Shown here in pieces: positions 23,401-35,505 of a stretch of 64,000 nucleotides of DNA (positions are counted from its first letter, which is position 1; the number at the start of each line of letters is the position of its first letter). The stretch lies in assembly GCF_022581195.2 (NCBI RefSeq), contig NC_061465.1, positions 3,102,501 to 3,166,500 on the forward strand. The letters are read 5' to 3'. This DNA comes from Helicoverpa zea. Lineage: Eukaryota; Arthropoda; Insecta; Lepidoptera; Noctuidae. Below the pieces are notes generated by a model. That model was given only the letters and a program-made list of their open reading frames with translations, did no database searches and was not told where the DNA came from. Both the position numbers and the translations under genes were made by a program.

Positions 23401-26400
23401 CTTACATGTAGTTTCTTTAATAGCGACGATTTCAGGGTCAATAATCTGCTGGTTCATGGCAACAACACTTGAGTGTGTGAGCACCACAGCTTTAGGGAAC
23501 CCTGTAGTCCCGCTCGAAAATGGCAATATCGCCAAGTCCTTAGGACCTCTTTTCACCTCTTTCAAACAAGTCGTGTCTATGCTAAAATCTTGAGCAAACT
23601 CTGAGAACTTTATGGTACCTTCTGGTAGACCATCGTTATCCACTAAAATTATTGGTATGTCTACTTTCAGTTCTGTTAAAGCTTTTTTGATGTTCGCGTA
23701 AGATATTTTCGACGCGATCACAGCTTTGCATTTGATTAATTGTATTTGGCGTTTCAGTTCCTCTGAAAAGAAAGATTTATGAAAATTAAGACAGTGTAAA
23801 AAAATAAAAGACGTTTTTTGGGTTTTGGTATTTCGTTCTTTCAAATACATACTGTCGGACAAGGGCTTCTCACTCATAGCGGTAGGTTAACCTGTCTAAT
23901 ATAATAATCCGGTAATGAAGCTTTTTCTAACTTTGTTTATTTAATTTCTCACCTGCTGTATAAATAGGGTTCATCATACTGGCAATACATCCAGCCTGTA
24001 GTACGCCCAGAATAGTGACAGGATATTCCGGGATATTTGGCAGAACTATGGCCACCTTATCATCGTTCTGCAACTTGAGTTTTGTCCTCAAAGAGGCGGC
24101 AAACGATATGGACATCTTATGCGTTTGCGCATATGTGTATCCTAGGCCCGTTACTGCACATACCTTGAACAAGAGTTAGTTACATAAACACCAAAATATA
24201 CTAACATGTACAAGTGATAAGCAGGTATGTATACAAATGTGACCTTTGCCATTTAAGCCGTAATTCGTGCGTCACTCAAAATTCGTATACTAATCATCAA
24301 TATGAAAAAATGGCATTAGTAGATTCTTAATATAAATAAAGTATGTAACAGGTTTATCCTATTTTGTTGTTCACATTTATCTAGCTTAAGTTAGCTAAGA
24401 ATATCTTGTGCGATTTCATAAGGATCTATTTTTTTTTTGGAATTCTTCTAAATTCTTGTTGGTTGATCCGTTTGCTATAAAAATCAGTCAGTTTATAGAT
24501 AGTTCAACTCAGATTTGCGCGCGGCCCTATGTGTGCGTCGGCTTGTAAATATACAACTTTCGTTCGTGTGACAGTGACGTCGTCCGAGCATGACATGTTC
24601 TTATCGCTTTTTGTTTTGGGTACAGTCGTTTACAAAAATGTCTAGTTCTTCACGGAGAAAATGTTTAAGGAGTCAGGTAACGTTTCAAAAAATGAAACAA
24701 CATTCAAAGCTTTTTATTATTACATTTTACAGTTTTTCATTATTTTCTCATACGTTTTTTCAAATTGACATTGACAGTATCTAAGAAATAAATGAGGTGA
24801 AATATCTAAGATGAATTAAATACTCCTTACATATTTTCTAGCTCGGGGTACGAGGACAATAAATAAAAGTGTGGACTAAAAATGCAAAATACATCATAGG
24901 TATGATTTTTCAAGTAGCGATTCAGAATCATTAGGTATAAATAAATAAACATTAAATTACGTAATAACTGTTTTTCTTTAAACCGCCGTAACGTACCCCT
25001 AAATAACTGTATTTGTATCCGACTGTACCTCTTCTCACGCACACAAAGTCACTGTATATGTACAAGGGTTACCCACACATAAGGCCGCGCGCAAGACTGA
25101 GTTGAACTTACTATAGCTTGTTAAGAACTGATCTGGATTCCTTGGATCTTTAGCAGGGTTGGGGAACCGACATTAGGGTTAGATAAATTCGTAAATGAAA
25201 ATTGAACACAATTGGACTAAGACACTGTACAATCAAAACTACATAAAAAGACATCATAAGCAGAGAAACAAATTGAAAAAAAAAATACACACGTGGAAAA
25301 TAATCTAAAAGCAGTTACGTCAACACTTATTATGCAAATGACTATACATTATTATGTTTTTCAAACGAAACTAGTTACAGACGTGTCTTGGAACTGGACT
25401 TGATTATAATTAAGGTAAACGTACCAATACTCGTCGGATTTCGGAAATCACCGACTTTGAAGCGCCACTGTGTGTTAAATATTCAATAGAAAATGAAATT
25501 TTTTGCATGACGTGATAGAGTATGTATTCGTTATTCTAAGTAACTAATGTTTTTTTAATAATTTTCATGGGTTTATGTACTTATTAAGCCAAAAGTAAAA
25601 AAAGGGCGATTTGTACCAATAGTCGTCTGATTTGTACGGATACTCGTCAAATATTCCCAGTACTCGTCAACTTTTAATGCTAATGTAAACTCTCTGCTCT
25701 TGAACATAAGGTTCAAGTTATTTACATTTTTTTTGTGCTTGAATTTGTTAAGCATACTTATGCCTTTGAAACATTAGGTAGATAGATAGAAAACCAAATC
25801 CCTATTTAGAATAGCAGGTCATAATCTGTTAGAAGAGCCGGTATTCAATAAAACAGATACCTACATAGTTGCATTTTAATTAATATTCCTATCTATCAAA
25901 CGCTTGGAATCACAAAATCAGTCTATAAATAAAACATATTTCGTAATCAATCATATAACCATGCAGTCATGTGCATATGTAGCACGAGTAAATTTATTAC
26001 TATTAAAATATTTAAGAAAGAGTTTACTTATACTGTCCCCCACCTCCGGCCGGCCGGAGTGAAGCATGACGGGGGATAGGTCTCCCGCCTCTTGGCTTGC
26101 CTTCATTGGCCGACCAGAGTGGAGTCTAGAGCAGGGTTAGCAGCCCTGCTCGGAGATTAGGTGCCTCGTGGTAAGTGGCGAGTGGGCCGGTGGTGCTGAA
26201 CCCACTGGGAGCGCGTGATCTGCATTTAAAGTCCGCTGCGGTATCCTCACCCTTCAGCCGCTCATGTACCTGCTGCCCTCTTGTTGCGATTTAGCGACTG
26301 ATTCCCGGGGGCCCAGTAAGTGAGGTGACGAGTCTCCACCTGCCATTTTTACATGTATTTAATACATTTTAATCGGCAGGTGCCATAGTTCCCGTAGTTT

Positions 26401-29212
26401 CCCCATTCCTAGTCCATTATATTAGCATCCCATCACAATAAAGGGCTTCAGCGTGTTGGCTTCGGCCCCACGTTCGCATTCCGAAAATCCGGAACTCTGT
26501 AGTCCCAAGGTCTGGAAGAGATATCTAATAATAATCTTAATTAGCCCCGCAGGACATCTGAGGCGGATGACGGGGAGTAGCGACCCCGCGGGGCTATATA
26601 TACCGAGTACTCCAGGGAGAGTATACTGTCCCTGTCCTGCTTCACTCCGGCTGGACGGAGTGAAGCATGACGGGGGATAGGTCTTCCGCCTCTGGCTTGC
26701 CTTCATTGGCCGTCCAGAGTGGAGTCGCTAGAGTAGGGTTAGTAGCCCGGCTCGGAGGGTAGGTGCCTCGTGGTAAGTGACGATTGGGCCGGTGATGCTG
26801 GACCCGCAGGGAGTGCGTGATCTGCGTTTAAAGTCCGCCGAGGTATCCTCACCCTTCAGCCGCTCATGTATTGCCCTCTTGTTGCTATTCAATGACTGAT
26901 TCCCGGGGGTCCAGTAAGTGAGCTGGCGAGCTTCCACCTTTTAACATATATTTTATACATTGTCATCGGCAGGTGCCATAGTTCCTATAGTTTCCTATAT
27001 CCTAATCCACTAACATCTCAACGCAATAGCCTTGTCCTTGGGTTCATTTCTATAGTATATATATACAGGGATAATCATCGGTTTTGTGTCACCATTTCAT
27101 TAAAGTTGTCTTAAAAGGGCGTTTTAAATTTTCTTGCTGCATCTGATGTTGTGGCCCTTTGATTTACAGCTTCTATGACTTTTGAAAGGCCCTCTTGCTT
27201 GTAGTTTCTTTCAGTCATGATCTGCTATTAAAATTACGATCATGCAATGACTAGGTACATACAATTTTAAATATAAAAATCTTAAGATTACTCTTTACCC
27301 ATCAATATCGAATACGACAAGCAAAGAAGTGACAGAGATGGAAGCTATGTCTTAGTTTTAAAACTGATTTTAATATTGTTTGCGTCGAAACTTGTTGAAT
27401 GACATAATTTTTATACAGGCGCTATTAAGGCACGTTAGGGAGACGCGGTACAATACGCGTGACGAGATGCAGTTATTTCGAACGAAAAGCGTAGTGTAAG
27501 AACAGTCAATTTGTGCTTGCCACAAATTGTAATCCAAGCGTAGTAGAAACAAAGGCTAGTGGTAGTTGTACCCAAAGCGGTAGATGTGTATCGCGTGTCC
27601 TTAATCGAATGGCGGAGGCCTACAGCGGCCAATATATACCTAAAAAAAAAACACTCGTAGAAAGTGCATACTTATAGAAAACAGGGGATTTAGCCATTAA
27701 GAAACCTATTAATTGAATCGAATAACATGACTGTGTACGTGCATCTAGAACCAGCTGAGTAAAATGAACCCCTAAGAAAAAGCTTAAAAGAAACGCAGTT
27801 TTATCAACAAATGTAGTCTAAACCTTAAATATGTTTGTTCTAGAGAGTTAACAATTTTGTAAAAGTCCCGATATTAGCTATTTATTCGCATTTTGTACTG
27901 TAAAACACAAAATATCCTCATTATGACGAGTTTAGGTGCAATTTTTGAGCATGTCCCAGTAGTCGTCATAATAATTATAAAATTGACGGGTTTTGGGTCA
28001 AATGGGAGTTCTAAAGTACCAGTAGATGTCACATTAAAAAAATATATCTTCTATGTTAAAAATATTCCAAATTGCATATTACATCGTTAGCAAATAAACT
28101 TAACTATCTAATTAAACAAAGAAACATACCACAGACCCCACTGGAGTTATGTAAATCAAAACACAAAACCACGTGCTGAGTTTCACTTTTGACAGCTGAA
28201 CTTCACGAAAAAACTTTTTTGTTAGGGCACACACGTTTCGAATAACATATCTTGGACGCCATGACCGTTAAAACCCCGTATTGTCATTTCAATTGTGCAA
28301 TATATTATCAACAATATGTTGACATATGAACCGGCCCATTTTAAGTTAAGTAGAAATAATAAATAAAAGTTTTTAGATTAATTGACGACTATTGGGGCAT
28401 GACGACTTCACCCGCGTTTACCTTATTTAATAATTTTCAACATTGTAATAAATAATTATTTATTACAATGTTGAAATTATATAATACAAGATGGCCTGTT
28501 ATCATAATAAGCCACAAAAGGCTTGTCTCTTAAGGTCACAGCTGAGTTTTATTGTTCGAAAAACTAATCCTTTCTCTGAAGTATAGTTATCGGCACGGAT
28601 ATTGAGCTCTCGGTGGAAGAGTGGGGATCGCTTTGCGCACTGTACAACTGTGCAATAAACCAATAAATCGCTTCTGCGCAGGTGAAGGTCAGGGCTCAAT
28701 ATGCCTGCCGATGATTATACAAAAGGTTCCGGAAGAATGGTCAGGAAGTCTGACCAGAGGTTTAATTTAATCTCTTCCGCTCCACTACAGAGGGAAGGGC
28801 CATATTATTTGATGATTAAATGGCTCCTAAAAGTCCCTAAGACTGAATGGTTTGTTAGGCTTTCTAGCTTTTTACTACCTATAGAAACAAGATATAGATC
28901 TTAAATGGCAGACGAGGCCAAGGGTTTAACTGTTTTTCAGCATAGATGGTTACCCATCCATTGACTGACCGCAACAGGCACAACTTATGGTAGACTAGCT
29001 TTTTCCCGCGACTTCGTTCGCATGGAATAGTGACTTCCGGCATATTTTTGGTTTGACCAATAGATGGCGCTATATGTCCGGAATAAATTTTATTTTTTAT
29101 TTTTATATATATTTTTTTTGAAATAAAAACTATCCTATGTCCTTTCTCAAGTTCCAAACTATGTCTGTACCAAATTTCACACAAATCGGTTCAGTAGTTT
29201 AGGCGTGAAGAC

Positions 29213-29247
<35 letters not shown>

Positions 29248-30718
29248 GTTACTTTCACATTTATAATATTAGTTAGGATATGCAGCTGTTACTGACAATC
29301 CCTCGTTTAATAAGTAGGTACCTAAACTAACCATGATAAGTATCTAAATACATAATCCTGAGTAATCAATGGCCTAATCATGATTGATAATTGATATTAA
29401 ATTAAATTAATTTTTGCATGTCATCCCCACATAGGTATTTGTGCACATGGTTAAACTTTGAACATTGCAATGGTTTTATTAAAGTATAAAAATTTTACTA
29501 GTGTTAAAACTTAACTCAATCTATTTTATTATCCTATAAAATGATTACAAGGTTCAAAAGCAATTATAATGCTTTGTGTACTTCCCTCCCACTTGTGTAT
29601 TTTTCCATTTATAAAATCCATGCCGAGTATTTGAAATACAACATAGTTTTTATTGGCTGTTGAACCCTATGTAAATGGGATCATAATGAGAATTACGTTA
29701 GCAACTCTGTCATATAAACTGTAGGTATAAATTGCTTTTTAATTTGTGAACTCATTAATATTGAAAAATGTGAGTAATGATAGTTCCTTTAAAGTAGTTT
29801 GATAGGAATGTACATAGGTATTTTATGTACTGCCCTGAAGTTTATTTCTCTCTCTTACAAATTACATCCACATTAGCACTGAATTTTTCTACACAGCAAT
29901 ATTTTCATTACTATATTTTTTTCTATTTCTTTTATAATGGGCTAAAACAGGTTAATGTATGAACCTGAAGAAAGATAAAATAGTTATCTAATATTTATTT
30001 ATTAGTACCTAATCTTATCATAATGATCTAGTTATATCTGCATAGGAATTAGTTACAACTGTACAAACGTTGATAGTGGGGATAAAACTGAGTACAAAAC
30101 TGGATATTCATTGTTCTTATTTTATTTGCTTCTATTAACCCATTGTATTTCATAGCGCAGATATACACAAGACATAATTGATTTTCTATTGTTCTAGGTA
30201 TAATAAGAGATATACAAGCAGTGAATAGGCAGTATATCCTTTTAAATAAAATTACTTTTTAGTCCAACACTTTATAAGTATTTGTGTTTGTGTTTTTTAG
30301 GACATCAGTCATTTCAAATACCTATACTTTTTCTGAATTATTTTTTTCTAACACACATTTATGTAAATGATTTATGCATATCAACAAAATTTATTTACTT
30401 GGACCATTCAGTAAGTAGCTTACATGTTTCCGTGCATACCATTTTTTTCAGTAAACTGTAGAAGTATTTCTTTATGATAAAGATACAAATATAAGGGTCA
30501 TAAAGATAACTTACCGTAGCGGTTTTATCAGGCCACCTGTCCAAATTGTGCCATACAAAGTCATTTACTGTACTACTGGTTGCAGGAAGATCTTTATACA
30601 CAGACGTCAGAATATTTTTCTCTGGAGCTGAACTGTTTTGTCTGACAGCGGCAAATGACAATCCATTTTTCTGTTTGTTTAAAACTTTTAGCACTTTACT
30701 TCTCACTGCACTTGCCAT
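17435..30718 (-). CDS. ANL-family acyl-CoA synthetase / 4-coumarate-CoA ligase-like, complete (8 exons, 567 aa)
   Basis: Coding exons in order are 30515-30718, 23953-24163, 23406-23762, 22829-23014, 22194-22312, 19307-19471, 18117-18287 and 17435-17725; every junction has GT/AG and keeps frame. Visible motifs: [11 protein letters not shown] (ATP phosphate loop, residues 221-231), LPFFHIFGF (268-276), VSGAAP (341-346), GYGLTET (367-373), GWYKTGD (444-450), DRLKELIK (464-471, hinge) and [13 protein letters not shown] with the expected catalytic Lys556. Length suits the family. The usual PKG after the phosphate loop is PKA here. Residues 1-32 are rich in K and R with no acidic residue, like a mitochondrial presequence, and the C-terminus KYC is not a peroxisomal PTS1. 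It should adenylate a fatty or aromatic acid and form its CoA thioester; the substrate is unknown. The ATG at 30718 follows a TTTTTTCAG acceptor by 9 bases, so a 5'-UTR intron is likely. It is a tandem paralogue of the gene at 645-8395. Confidence 0.93.
18307..18510. mobile_element. 204-bp MITE in intron 7 of the complete ANL gene
   Basis: Ends are inverted: acgtgacaacgtcttataaa on the left and the reverse complement of acgtgacaacgtcataagaa on the right. The interior is GC-rich. It resembles a MITE family I recall from noctuid moths. No target duplication was identified. Confidence 0.65.
18925..19280 (+). repeat. Lepidopteran 'gtcccactgctgggtaca' repeat, interrupted
   Basis: The left part (to 18956) and the right part (from 19235, ggtacaggcctactcttcat...ggattgagcgtt) join into the usual order of this family once the insertion at 18957-19234 is removed. 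Another copy lies at 21416-21480. Confidence 0.6.
18957..19234. mobile_element. hAT-type MITE, 278 bp, nested in a repeat
   Basis: Perfect 13-bp inverted ends TAGGGCTGCCATC, a typical hAT terminus, are flanked by 8-bp repeats ggtacaga (18949-18956) and ggtacagg (19235-19242), 7 of 8 identical. There is no coding capacity. It lies in intron 6 of the ANL gene. Confidence 0.8.
20525..21308 (-). mobile_element. 5'-truncated non-LTR retrotransposon (LINE), reverse transcriptase C-terminus and 3' UTR
   Basis: The minus-strand frame from about 21306 to 20811 reads [20 protein letters not shown], then [28 protein letters not shown] and a final [13 protein letters not shown]...FK block. This is the conserved end of the polymerase of jockey/CR1-group LINEs. 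It stops at 20811, and a 3' UTR follows, ending with AATAAAG and an (ATCT) tail near 20525-20535. It lacks the endonuclease and most of the polymerase, so it is dead. It sits in intron 5 of the ANL gene. Confidence 0.85.
21416..21480 (+). repeat. Fragment of the 'gtcccactgctgggtaca' repeat
   Basis: Contains tcatcatcatca, then gtcccactgctgggtacagg, the same core as at 18941-18956. Confidence 0.55.
23337..23404. repeat. Degenerate 'aatgtaaatgtaatgtagatg' short tandem repeat
   Basis: Irregular units of aatgta and gatgta lie immediately beside the exon 3 donor (minus strand) of the ANL gene. Confidence 0.5.
24501..25108. mobile_element. 608-bp inverted-repeat element
   Basis: The left end agttcaactcagatttgcgc (then gcggcc) is mirrored at the right end (gcaagactgagttgaact, preceded by ggccgc); similarity continues for about 35 bp. 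A short plus-strand open frame with [13 protein letters not shown] at 24638 may be the relic of a captured or original first exon. The superfamily is unknown. Confidence 0.65.
26033..26455 (+). repeat. GC-rich direct repeat, unit 1
   Basis: Starts tatactgtccc and includes gtgaagcatgacgggggat; it runs through 'ctgattcccggggg' and ends near acaataaagggctt. Much richer in GC than its surroundings. It looks like the 3' UTR of a non-LTR retrotransposon, but no coding part is attached, so this is only a guess. Confidence 0.55.
26621..27030 (+). repeat. GC-rich direct repeat, unit 2
   Basis: A diverged copy of 26033-26455 in the same orientation, offset by about 588 bp. It shares gtgaagcatgacgggggat, the 'tggtaagtg' and 'ctcacccttcagccgctcatg' blocks, and 'ctgattcccggggg'. 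Several small insertions and deletions show the pair is not recent. Confidence 0.55.
28435..28476. repeat. 42-bp perfect palindrome
   Basis: The arms tttcaacattgtaataaataa read the same on both strands, with no spacer at the centre between 28455 and 28456. Confidence 0.85.
28996..29280 (+). repeat. Lepidopteran interspersed repeat with (GACA)n
   Basis: Starts ctagctttttcccgcgactt, includes 'aaatcggttcagtagttt', a GACA array (about 29213-29247) and ends 'tttataatattagttagga'. Same family as 11970-12157. Confidence 0.7.
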
Positions 30719-33700
30719 TTTTTCTGACTGAAAAAAGATAAAATTAAATTAAAGACACTTAAAAAAATTAACAATAATAAAATTTGTAAAAACAGAGAAG
30801 TGATTATACACAAAGTTTGTTGCTATACAATTCCATGTAGGTACTAGTAAACAATTAACATTTATTTAAATAATCTGCGCACCTAGCTTTAATTAATTCA
30901 GAAACACTTTATTCATAAAATAATAGTATCTTGATATCATAACATTCTACGAAATTTTAATTCAACTTTGCTACAAAAATTTTATAAACAACAGTCCAAA
31001 AAAAACTATAAACTAAAATTCTATTTATAAATGCCAATTTTAATATAAACTAAGTAATAAAAATATTTACAACATAACACCTACGGTTTCACACGACTAT
31101 CCGTTTCCTCGCCGAACACGGTTCTGAGGTAACTCCCAGTAGTCGGTTAAATAATACACGAATATAAGTCACAACAACACATCCGCCGATCTATTGTTAA
31201 ATTCGATAATAGCAAACTTAGTTTACTAGCAAATCTTTGTGTCCTTGGACTTTGAAACAACGCATAACAAGCGACTAGACACCGACGAGCTTTCACTTTG
31301 TTTTCAAAGATTGATGAAGCGAACAAATTTAATATACGTAAACATTAAAAATTGTGGCGCTAGTGTCTATGTGGCGTGCACGAGAGTGAAAGAGAGATCG
31401 TATTAGTTCACGTAAAATCCGCCGGCCTTCTCAAATTACCATTGGAATGCGATAAACAGCTGTTTACGTTTCGTTCTACGCAAGATTCTAATATGATAGA
31501 TGTCAAATACTACTTTTTTGTAGAGTAACTAATTAAATTGGTCATACCAGTGTAATTTAATGTAACATAACATTACTATTGGCATGACTAATGATATTTA
31601 TTACAGTAACAAACAAAGTAAATATTATTCAATTTAACTTCACACATATTATAAACAATAGCACAACGGGGGCGCGGGCGTGGGTGCAGCAATTTATGGA
31701 GTAAATTGGTTCCGTACCTTGCACCTTGTTGTTATGTAAATATAATGTAAATTGAAAGCATAGGTCAGTATAAACACACAGACCTGCATTGTCGCTATGC
31801 AAAATAATAAGCGGAGTTACTCTCCATAAATATTATTATGGGTCAGCAAAGGCCACATATTTTTATGGAATAAATATTGGGTACAAAAAAATAAATACAT
31901 AAATAAATTCTAGGTTATTTAATATCAGTGAATTACAGTGATACATACTTAATTCAGACCTTACTTTAGACGGCTAAGTATTAGAAGCAGTCAAAGTATA
32001 AAAGAACGCATAAAATTATACAAAATTAAATATATACGTACCTAGGAGAAGTACAATAGATACAGATATTTCTTCCTTTAAATAGTTGACAAAATATGAA
32101 GCAAGCAATTTATCACGAATAAATGTTTATAACTGAAAAATTAATATTATATTATTCAAATGTGACATAACAATATAATATAGATACAGAGTTATGAAAC
32201 TAATTGTACAAAGATACAATTCTTCGTAAGGCAATTCTAGAAACACAATAAAAACTTAACGTCATTTTTCTGGAAGGGGCATAAAAGTAATAAATGCTGT
32301 TTAAATATTATGTTAAGAAAGCTTCATCTTGAACATATTTCTGGCATCGCTACTTCAGCCCCGTTAAGAACAAAAAAATATAATTAAAAAACTACAGTAA
32401 AACATTTCAAAATGATTTACGAAGCATTTTATTCCACTAATAAGAAAAAATATAGTGGTAGTAAAAACTTCCTACAAATAACATACAAACCTTTGAGGCC
32501 AAAGAATAAAAATATATACAATATTCAGTAAGGGTTTCTAGTAAATTGAACACAATTTGTACCAATATTGGACTAGTACTAACTCAGTTTTTGGCAATTA
32601 AGGATAAATCTAAGTAGATCAAGGCTTGTACGGAAAAATCCATTCGAGAGCGTGTTACATCGAGACTGTTAAATGGATAATATATATGTATGCCTCTTTT
32701 AAAACAGAATACAGCGATTTGTTGATTACGAGAACACCAAAATGGCAAAAACAATTCTCGATTCAGAACAGACTTTCGATTCGATTTTCAATACAGCGCT
32801 TATGAATAAACTTTAAAACTAAATAGTAGTATCGATGTTGTATCGAACCAAACGTCATATTCCTGCAAGTCCCTGCCATAGTAAAATTATAAATATGACA
32901 AAAATCGGAATCCATTAGTGTAGGTATCGATAAGTACTGAATCCAGAAAGTGCACTCATATTGAGACTAACATAGTAGGTACAAAAATATAATGGAGGTA
33001 TAACAAAAATGGCGACACATTTCAAGATAGAGGGCGTGACCGTACGAAAAGTAACAAAAATAAGGGAAGAAGAAAAATGTCCCTATTGAAGTATACCTAT
33101 ATTCTGTTCGGTCACGACCTAAAATTGAATATACATATAATAACATATTGTGATACATTAAGACCTTCAAGCTTTCTTCGCCAAAATGCTTGAAGGAACT
33201 ATGGTATAAGGTCCTAAAACAAGAAAACTCAAGGTACTTTAATTGTGATTATAAGTTATATAAACTAAACTATATAATTAATGTGAATAGATGCTAATTA
33301 CTGTAGATTGACCAAGCAGAAATCATGACTCTTTATTTGGGCATAATTAAGTAAAGCGCTCTAAAATGCCTTAAATAAAAAGTATTTAATGTTTACATGC
33401 TTAGCTTTTTAGTATATTTCTGATCGTGGTTTATCTACAGTAATTTCTATGAAGGTGAAAATCATTCGACACATATCCAGTCTTTATGTTATACATACAT
33501 ACAAGAACATACCCAAACAAACAGTTCTAGCCGAATTACTTTAATAACCTACTAATTTCAGACTGATCTGTGGCATATCAAACTACCTCTAATAAACAGA
33601 TTTCAATACAGTTTTCAATTGACAGCTGGGTTAATCGGGATGTTTTTAGCTATTTTTATGGTCATGTCTACTGGGTCAAACTTGCCATAATTTTTCCTTC

Positions 33701-34366
33701 CATCTTTGAAACAAAAAACTTGCGACATTTATTTGGTAACTTTCTTTCTGATGTAAGAATACACGCATCATTCATAAGAGCCATGTCAGGCCGTTGACGG
33801 CGGCGTCGACTAATACGTTTTCAATAGAAATAGGCATTAAGCCAACTATGTCACATGTACAAATTAAATGGGCCAGAATATTTGTGACATGCCCCGTACG
33901 TTGCTCTATTTTCAGTTCGTTTTTGTTTCAAATTTGGAACAAGAAAAAAAAAATCGATACTTCTACATTTTTTCTCTGTTTTCTGCACAACTGTCAGCCA
34001 GTCTATAAATATACTGTAAAATCGATATTTAACGCAACAAATCCGATTATTGACGTTTAATGCGATGCGATTTAATGCCGGCTCAAGCTGTCGATGTAAC
34101 CATACTTAGGAAGAAGACCTATGCATTCCTATCGTTCAGTGTAAAATAAAGTTTGCAAAGAGTTTCACATGCTTTGATTTTTTCAGAGACAATTTTAAGT
34201 GTGGTTTATTCCAAGGAAGTTAAGCTATAGGTATGATTACATAGCTTCTTTCTTATTCGGCATTTCAGTACCTATATTGTCAGACCATCCAATTTACCTA
34301 CTTACAAACGCAAAATCAGTCTGAAATCAGTTCAACAATCAACAATTTTCTTTACAATACTCTAAT
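30719..34366. other. Intergenic region between the ANL gene and MGME1, left part
   Basis: The ANL gene's transcription start probably lies to the right of 30718, perhaps in the more GC-rich block at 31080-31440. The rest is AT-rich. A short minus-strand open stretch near 33780-33905 (ending MPISIENVLVDAAVNGLTWL and a stop) has coding-like composition but no support. Confidence 0.4.
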
Positions 34367-34554
34367 GGTAACGTCCACAGGCCCGCATCGCACGTATCGG
34401 ACGTATCGCATTATAGCATAGATATGTATCTGAGTAGTCCATACGAGGCGGATCAGTGGACGCCGTTGTATGAATTAACAATATACATAGCAAAGTAAAA
34501 TCCGTTACGTGCGATGCGTCCGATACTTGGGACGCGTGCCTGTGGACGCTTACC
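34367..34554. mobile_element. 188-bp MITE
   Basis: Ends are inverted: ggtaacgtccacaggcccgc on the left and the reverse complement of ggtaagcgtccacaggcacg on the right. It contains gcatcgcacgtatcgg and an inverted relative of it. No clear target duplication. Confidence 0.65.
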
Positions 34555-35505
34555 TTTAATCTACATTCAGAATGATTCGTTTAACATACTTCTCCAAGTG
34601 AGAGTTTGACAATAAGCTTTGCACTTGGGTGATAAGTTTCTTATAATATTGCCTTTTTATAATTTATGTGTGTGTAAACATAACATGTGATAAGGCGGGT
34701 TGTAATAATTACCAAAACTTGTCACTAAGGTAAATTATATCCATGTTCAGTTTCTTATCCAGCTCCACTGGAATCGAAAAATAAATATCATTAGAATTGA
34801 TTACAGTCTAATAAATTAATATCAAAAATATGTAAATAATTTCATGCGTTGTTACAAATGTAAATGCATTTTCTTTCTTTTTAAATATTTCATAAACAAA
34901 TAGATCTCATAAATTAGTGTCATAGGTGAAATATTTCAAATAATAGTTAGAATTTCTTCTGATATGACAGCAATGCTGCAATCGAGAATAATATGAAAAG
35001 CAATCGGAACATTGAAACTAGGTAACTAATGTTCTTGATTCTCAAGGGAAACTCCCCAAAGGACTTTATCACTTTTAACAAAGGGCAGAAATTAAAAGTG
35101 TTCTAAGTGTCATCAGTGGAAAACCCCGCAGTTCTTATATCATAGCAGAGAACTATAGATTCTTATATCAGAAATTGGCACACTATTCTAGATTCACTGC
35201 ATAGTGTATACTGATTGAAAATATTTTGCATCTTCCGTACCATATTTTTTGAGCGTGATCATGAACGGATTTAGAGGTTGAGAAAGATCGGAGAAATGAA
35301 AGATGGATTGTGTGAAATAAGATATACGACAACAGATAACAGACGAAAAACATATTGCTCCGACTCCAAATGGATATGTAGCCAAGCAGAGAAGACTTAA
35401 CCCACACTTAGGCCAAAATCGAGTTTAAATTAGATTAAGATTAAAGACAATGAATTATGATAATTGATTATGTAAAATGTACCAGCATTTGATACCAACC
35501 GTAAC

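Larger units (their letters stand above)
24164..30514. other. Intron 1 of the complete ANL gene (6.35 kb), rich in repeats
   Basis: Contains the inverted-repeat element at 24501-25108, the GC-rich direct repeats at 26033-27030, a 42-bp palindrome and the repeat at 28996-29280. No extra exon was found. Confidence 0.7.

Noticed and set aside
33570..34060. Plus-strand open frames of 75 and 88 codons and a minus-strand stretch near 33.8 kb
   Set aside because: No family motif, no convincing start or splice context; probably repeat-derived.
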